DNA of 64,000 nucleotides, taken from NCBI RefSeq assembly GCF_017497985.1, contig NZ_JAGDFV010000004.1, forward strand, positions 90,331 through 154,330, read 5' to 3'. Positions within the stretch are counted from its first letter, which is position 1. Each line of letters opens with the position of its first letter. The translations under genes and the position numbers were made by a program. Positions 61,494 to 64,000 of this stretch are shown in pieces. This DNA is from Meiothermus sp. CFH 77666 (GTDB lineage Bacteria; Deinococcota; Deinococci; Deinococcales; Thermaceae). The notes under the pieces are model-generated. The model saw only the letters and a list, made by a program, of their open reading frames with translations. It ran no database searches and was not told the origin of the DNA.

Positions 61494-63821
61494 TTACCGT
61501 GGGGTATCTTCGCGGGCCGGGTAGCCCATCTGTTTTAGCCACTTTTCGCGGGTGAGGGTGGTGGAGAGGACGGGCTCGAGCACCACATTGATGTTGCTGG
61601 CATCTGGCATCACCGTCGCAATGTTGCCATTAACCCTATACCACCCAAACAGGTCGCCCACATCCTGGGTGCCGTTGTCGTTCACATCCTTCCAGGCCGA
61701 GATGCGGTAGCCCACCAGCCCGGTGGTTGAAAGGCTGCTGCGGCTGTAGGGCGCCTGGGTGCCGGTCTGGGTGATGACCACCGGACTAAAATCCAGCAAC
61801 AGGCTCAGGGTGGGGGTTTCGCGCAGCACCGCGTCGAAGTAAATCCGGGTGCCCTGGATGTTCTGGGTGGGCGGGGGGGTGGTTGGGGGCTGTACCACGG
61901 TCAGGGTAATGCGGGTCTCGCCCTGCACGGTCTGTCCGCTCACGCTGGCGCTGCCGCTGACCACCAGGGTGTAGGTGCCGGGGGTGCTGCCCGCCGGAAT
62001 GGTCAGGGTGGTGCTGCTGCCGGATACGGGGCTGGCGGGGCTGAAGCTGGGGGTGGTGCCGCCGGGCTGCCCGCTCACGCTCAGGGCCACCGGCTCGGTG
62101 AAGTTGGTACGGATGATGCCGATGGTAACGGAAGCGCTTGCGCCGGTGTTGAGGGTCAGGGCGTTGGGGCTGGCCGAGAGCACTAGCGAGCGAGGGGGTG
62201 GGGTGTTCAGGCGGGCCAGGGCGGCCTGCGCGTTTATGAGCCCCGCACCGCACTCGAGGCCGCTGGGGCGGTTGCACTGGGCCGGGTTCAGGGGCCGGGC
62301 GGTGTCTTTCAGGATGGAGAGCCCTTCGGCGGCGGTCAGGGCAGGCTTTTTGCTTTTCATCAGGGCCAGCACGCCGGCCACGTGGGGCGCGGCCATCGAG
62401 GTGCCCGCCTTACCCCCATACTGCCCACTGCCCAGGGTGCTCACCACCTGCTGTCCGGAAGCTTCACCGCCGGGGGCCATCAGGTCAATCCGGGTGCCAT
62501 AGTTGGAGTACGGGGCCCGGTCGCCGGCGGCATTGGTAGCGCCCACCGTTATCACCCCGCTGCACCCGGCAGGGCTGAAGGTGCTGGCGTCCACATTGGA
62601 GTTGCCTGCCGCCACCACGATGATGGCACCGGCGTTATTCGCATCGTTGATGGCCTGTTGTAGGGCAGGGGCGTTGGTGCAGGCCACCGGCCCTCCCAGC
62701 GACATATTAATCACGCTGGCAGGGTTCGCGTTGGCCGGAACGCCAGACACACTCAGTCCTGCAGCCCATCTCAGGGCATCGGCCACGTCGGCCAGGGTTC
62801 CACTGCCGCCGCTCAGCGCGCGAATCGGAACCAGGCGCGCACCCCACGAGACCCCGGCCACCCCCAGGCTGTTGTTGGTGGCGGCTCCCACCGTGCCGGT
62901 GACGTGGTTGCCGTGGAAGTCGGTGCCGGGGCTGGTGTCCTCGGGGTTGGGGTCGCGTCCATCGCCGTCGCCGGAGTCGGCAGCGTTGGAGTAAAAGTCG
63001 TAGCCGGGTAAGAGCTTCCCGGCCAGGTCGGGGTGACCGGCCACCACGCCCCCGTCAATGACCGCTACCCTGACCAGGTTGGAAGCGCCGGTTTCGATGT
63101 CCCAGGCGCCCGGTAAGTTGATGGCCTCGTAATGCCAGCGCTGGTTGGGGTACTGGGGGTCGTTGGGGGTGGCCTGAGCAGAAAGGATGTAGTTGGGGTG
63201 CGCGAACTCCACATCACTCCGGCTTTGCAACGACTGCAACAAAGTGAGGGTGTCGGTACGGTTCAGGTTGGCGCGGTAGAGATAGGTGCGCTCGGTGCCC
63301 AGCGGTCTGACCTGTTGGATCTCCACCCCCGAAACCGAAAGCCGGTTTAGCGATTGCAGGCTGACCTGAGGTTTGAACCTCACGATGAGTTCGCCCTCCA
63401 CAAAGGGCGCGGTCAGGTCGGCATTTTGCAGAGAGGTTTGCAGGGCAATGCTGACCGTTCCGCTGATGACCCCATTGCCTGGGGGAGGAGGGGAGGGGGG
63501 CTCGAGTACCGTCACCCCCACCGAGGCGCTCCTGGTAGGGTCGGCCACGCTGCGGGCGGTGATGGTAGCCGTTCCGGCGGACTCTCCGCGCACCACGCCG
63601 TTGTTTACCGAGACGATGCTGGGATTGCTGCTGCTCCAGGTGACGCGGGTGTCGCTGGTGCCGGTCACTGTGGCGGCAATTGCTCTTTGCTGGCCAATAT
63701 CCAGGGAAAAAGCGCTGCTTGGGTTGAGGCTGACCGTGATGTTTGGGGGCGGTGGGGGAGCAGGGTTGGGGCAGGCGGTGAGTACAAGGGCTAATAGGCC
63801 AAGCCAGTAGGTGCGGGTCAT
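61494..63821 (-). CDS. Subtilisin-family (S8) serine protease lipoprotein with Ig-like domains
   Basis: 775 residues. Lipobox LTAC (Cys17); a Big_2-type Ig domain (about 27-105, ITARSVADPTRSASVGVTV) and a propeptide region; then the S8 catalytic domain with Asp256 (VIDGG), His303 (DFHGNHVTGT) and Ser475 (GTSMAAPHVAG). A further Ig-like domain and a C-terminal domain of unknown kind follow. It is probably tethered to the envelope and digests extracellular protein. TATGCT ends 8-9 nt before the ATG. The upstream in-frame extension runs into the IS end. Confidence 0.92.
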   Translation of the reverse strand: MTRTYWLGLLALVLTACPNPAPPPPPNITVSLNPSSAFSLDIGQQRAIAATVTGTSDTRVTWSSSNPSIVSVNNGVVRGESAGTATITARSVADPTRSASVGVTVLEPPSPPPPGNGVISGTVSIALQTSLQNADLTAPFVEGELIVRFKPQVSLQSLNRLSVSGVEIQQVRPLGTERTYLYRANLNRTDTLTLLQSLQSRSDVEFAHPNYILSAQATPNDPQYPNQRWHYEAINLPGAWDIETGASNLVRVAVIDGGVVAGHPDLAGKLLPGYDFYSNAADSGDGDGRDPNPEDTSPGTDFHGNHVTGTVGAATNNSLGVAGVSWGARLVPIRALSGGSGTLADVADALRWAAGLSVSGVPANANPASVINMSLGGPVACTNAPALQQAINDANNAGAIIVVAAGNSNVDASTFSPAGCSGVITVGATNAAGDRAPYSNYGTRIDLMAPGGEASGQQVVSTLGSGQYGGKAGTSMAAPHVAGVLALMKSKKPALTAAEGLSILKDTARPLNPAQCNRPSGLECGAGLINAQAALARLNTPPPRSLVLSASPNALTLNTGASASVTIGIIRTNFTEPVALSVSGQPGGTTPSFSPASPVSGSSTTLTIPAGSTPGTYTLVVSGSASVSGQTVQGETRITLTVVQPPTTPPPTQNIQGTRIYFDAVLRETPTLSLLLDFSPVVITQTGTQAPYSRSSLSTTGLVGYRISAWKDVNDNGTQDVGDLFGWYRVNGNIATVMPDASNINVVLEPVLSTTLTREKWLKQMGYPAREDTPR

Positions 63822-63895
63822 GTTGCCAGCATACTGTTTGGACTTGCAGAGGCCATGAAAACTGGCTAAAGACCAGGCTTTTATCATAATCACAT

Positions 63896-64000
63896 ATGAA
63901 AGCTGTCTCCATCCCCAGTCCGTTGCCGTATCTAGCCCAGATACCCGATTCCCGCGAGTACTTGAAAACCCATCATCGCTGGCAAGACCTGCTGCTGATC
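63896..64000 (+). mobile_element. ISAs1-type transposase, N-terminal fragment (cut by window end)
   Basis: The first 35 codons from the ATG at 63896. PYLAQIPDSREYLKTHHRWQDLLLI matches the DDE_Tnp_1-associated N terminus of ISAs1-family transposases (IPD-x-R...H-x-L). The rest lies outside the window. The left inverted repeat should fall between 63822 and 63895, but I cannot define it. Confidence 0.7.

Overview
The window looks like chromosome of a member of the Thermales, most like Meiothermus. It is G+C-rich and gene-dense. It carries a branched-chain 2-oxoacid dehydrogenase operon whose subunits read like those of Thermus thermophilus, a CYP175-like P450 beside a CrtI-type carotenoid enzyme, and an LptD/LptF/LptG set. 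Many genes have a -10 box ending about 5-10 nt before an ATG or GTG, the leaderless pattern common in Deinococcus-Thermus. The genus is an inference from these features, not from a search.

Layout. 1-2.2 kb: end of a CrtI-like gene, P450, acetyltransferase. 2.3-10 kb: serine hydrolase, two tiny membrane proteins, recG, paired M16 peptidases, CAP protein. 10-15.1 kb: nucleotidyltransferase pair, EamA transporter, def-fmt, and a Ser/Thr kinase fused to a PQQ-type beta-propeller. 15.2-19.3 kb: a compact overlapping trio (AAA15/OLD-like ATPase, DUF4276/TOPRIM-like protein, UvrD-type helicase) that resembles a split Gabija or PARIS-like defence locus. The first two genes look imported. 19.5-22 kb: SCO1, cytochrome c/copper monooxygenase-like protein, secreted protein. 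22.2-30.2 kb: AddB-like and AddA-like recombination genes, split by an opposite-strand block (HTH protein, outer-membrane protein, class IV aminotransferase, Doc/AbrB toxin-antitoxin). 30.4-34.4 kb: secreted protein, OsmC, SDR, DedA, VOC epimerase. 34.6-40.8 kb: lptF-lptG-lptD-lipoprotein operon. 41 kb: SRP RNA. 41.4-44.5 kb: ABC exporter, moaC, AlkA-like glycosylase. 44.5-50.6 kb: sorbosone-dehydrogenase-like protein, HAD, PPDK-fragment-like protein, PHP phosphatase, PolX, CBS protein. 50.7-55.3 kb: flavodoxin, HerA-like ATPase, small proteins, CsaA, DUF420, MinC. 55.3-60.6 kb: bkd operon (E1 alpha, E1 beta, E2, E3) behind a structured leader. 61-64 kb: rlmH, a subtilisin-like lipoprotein, and the first codons of an ISAs1-type transposase.

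The non-coding DNA is unusual. At least fifteen places hold degenerate tandem heptanucleotides, several spanning exactly 7 x 7 = 49 bp, and some run inside genes (recG, the E2 linker). A second repeat, a MITE/REP-like element of about 125-170 bp, occurs three times. A 72-bp palindromic unit is tripled in frame inside the AddB-like gene. The most promising functional items are the ATPase-TOPRIM-helicase trio, the heptad family, a PolX that appears to have lost polymerase residues while keeping its PHP nuclease, and the bkd leader RNA.
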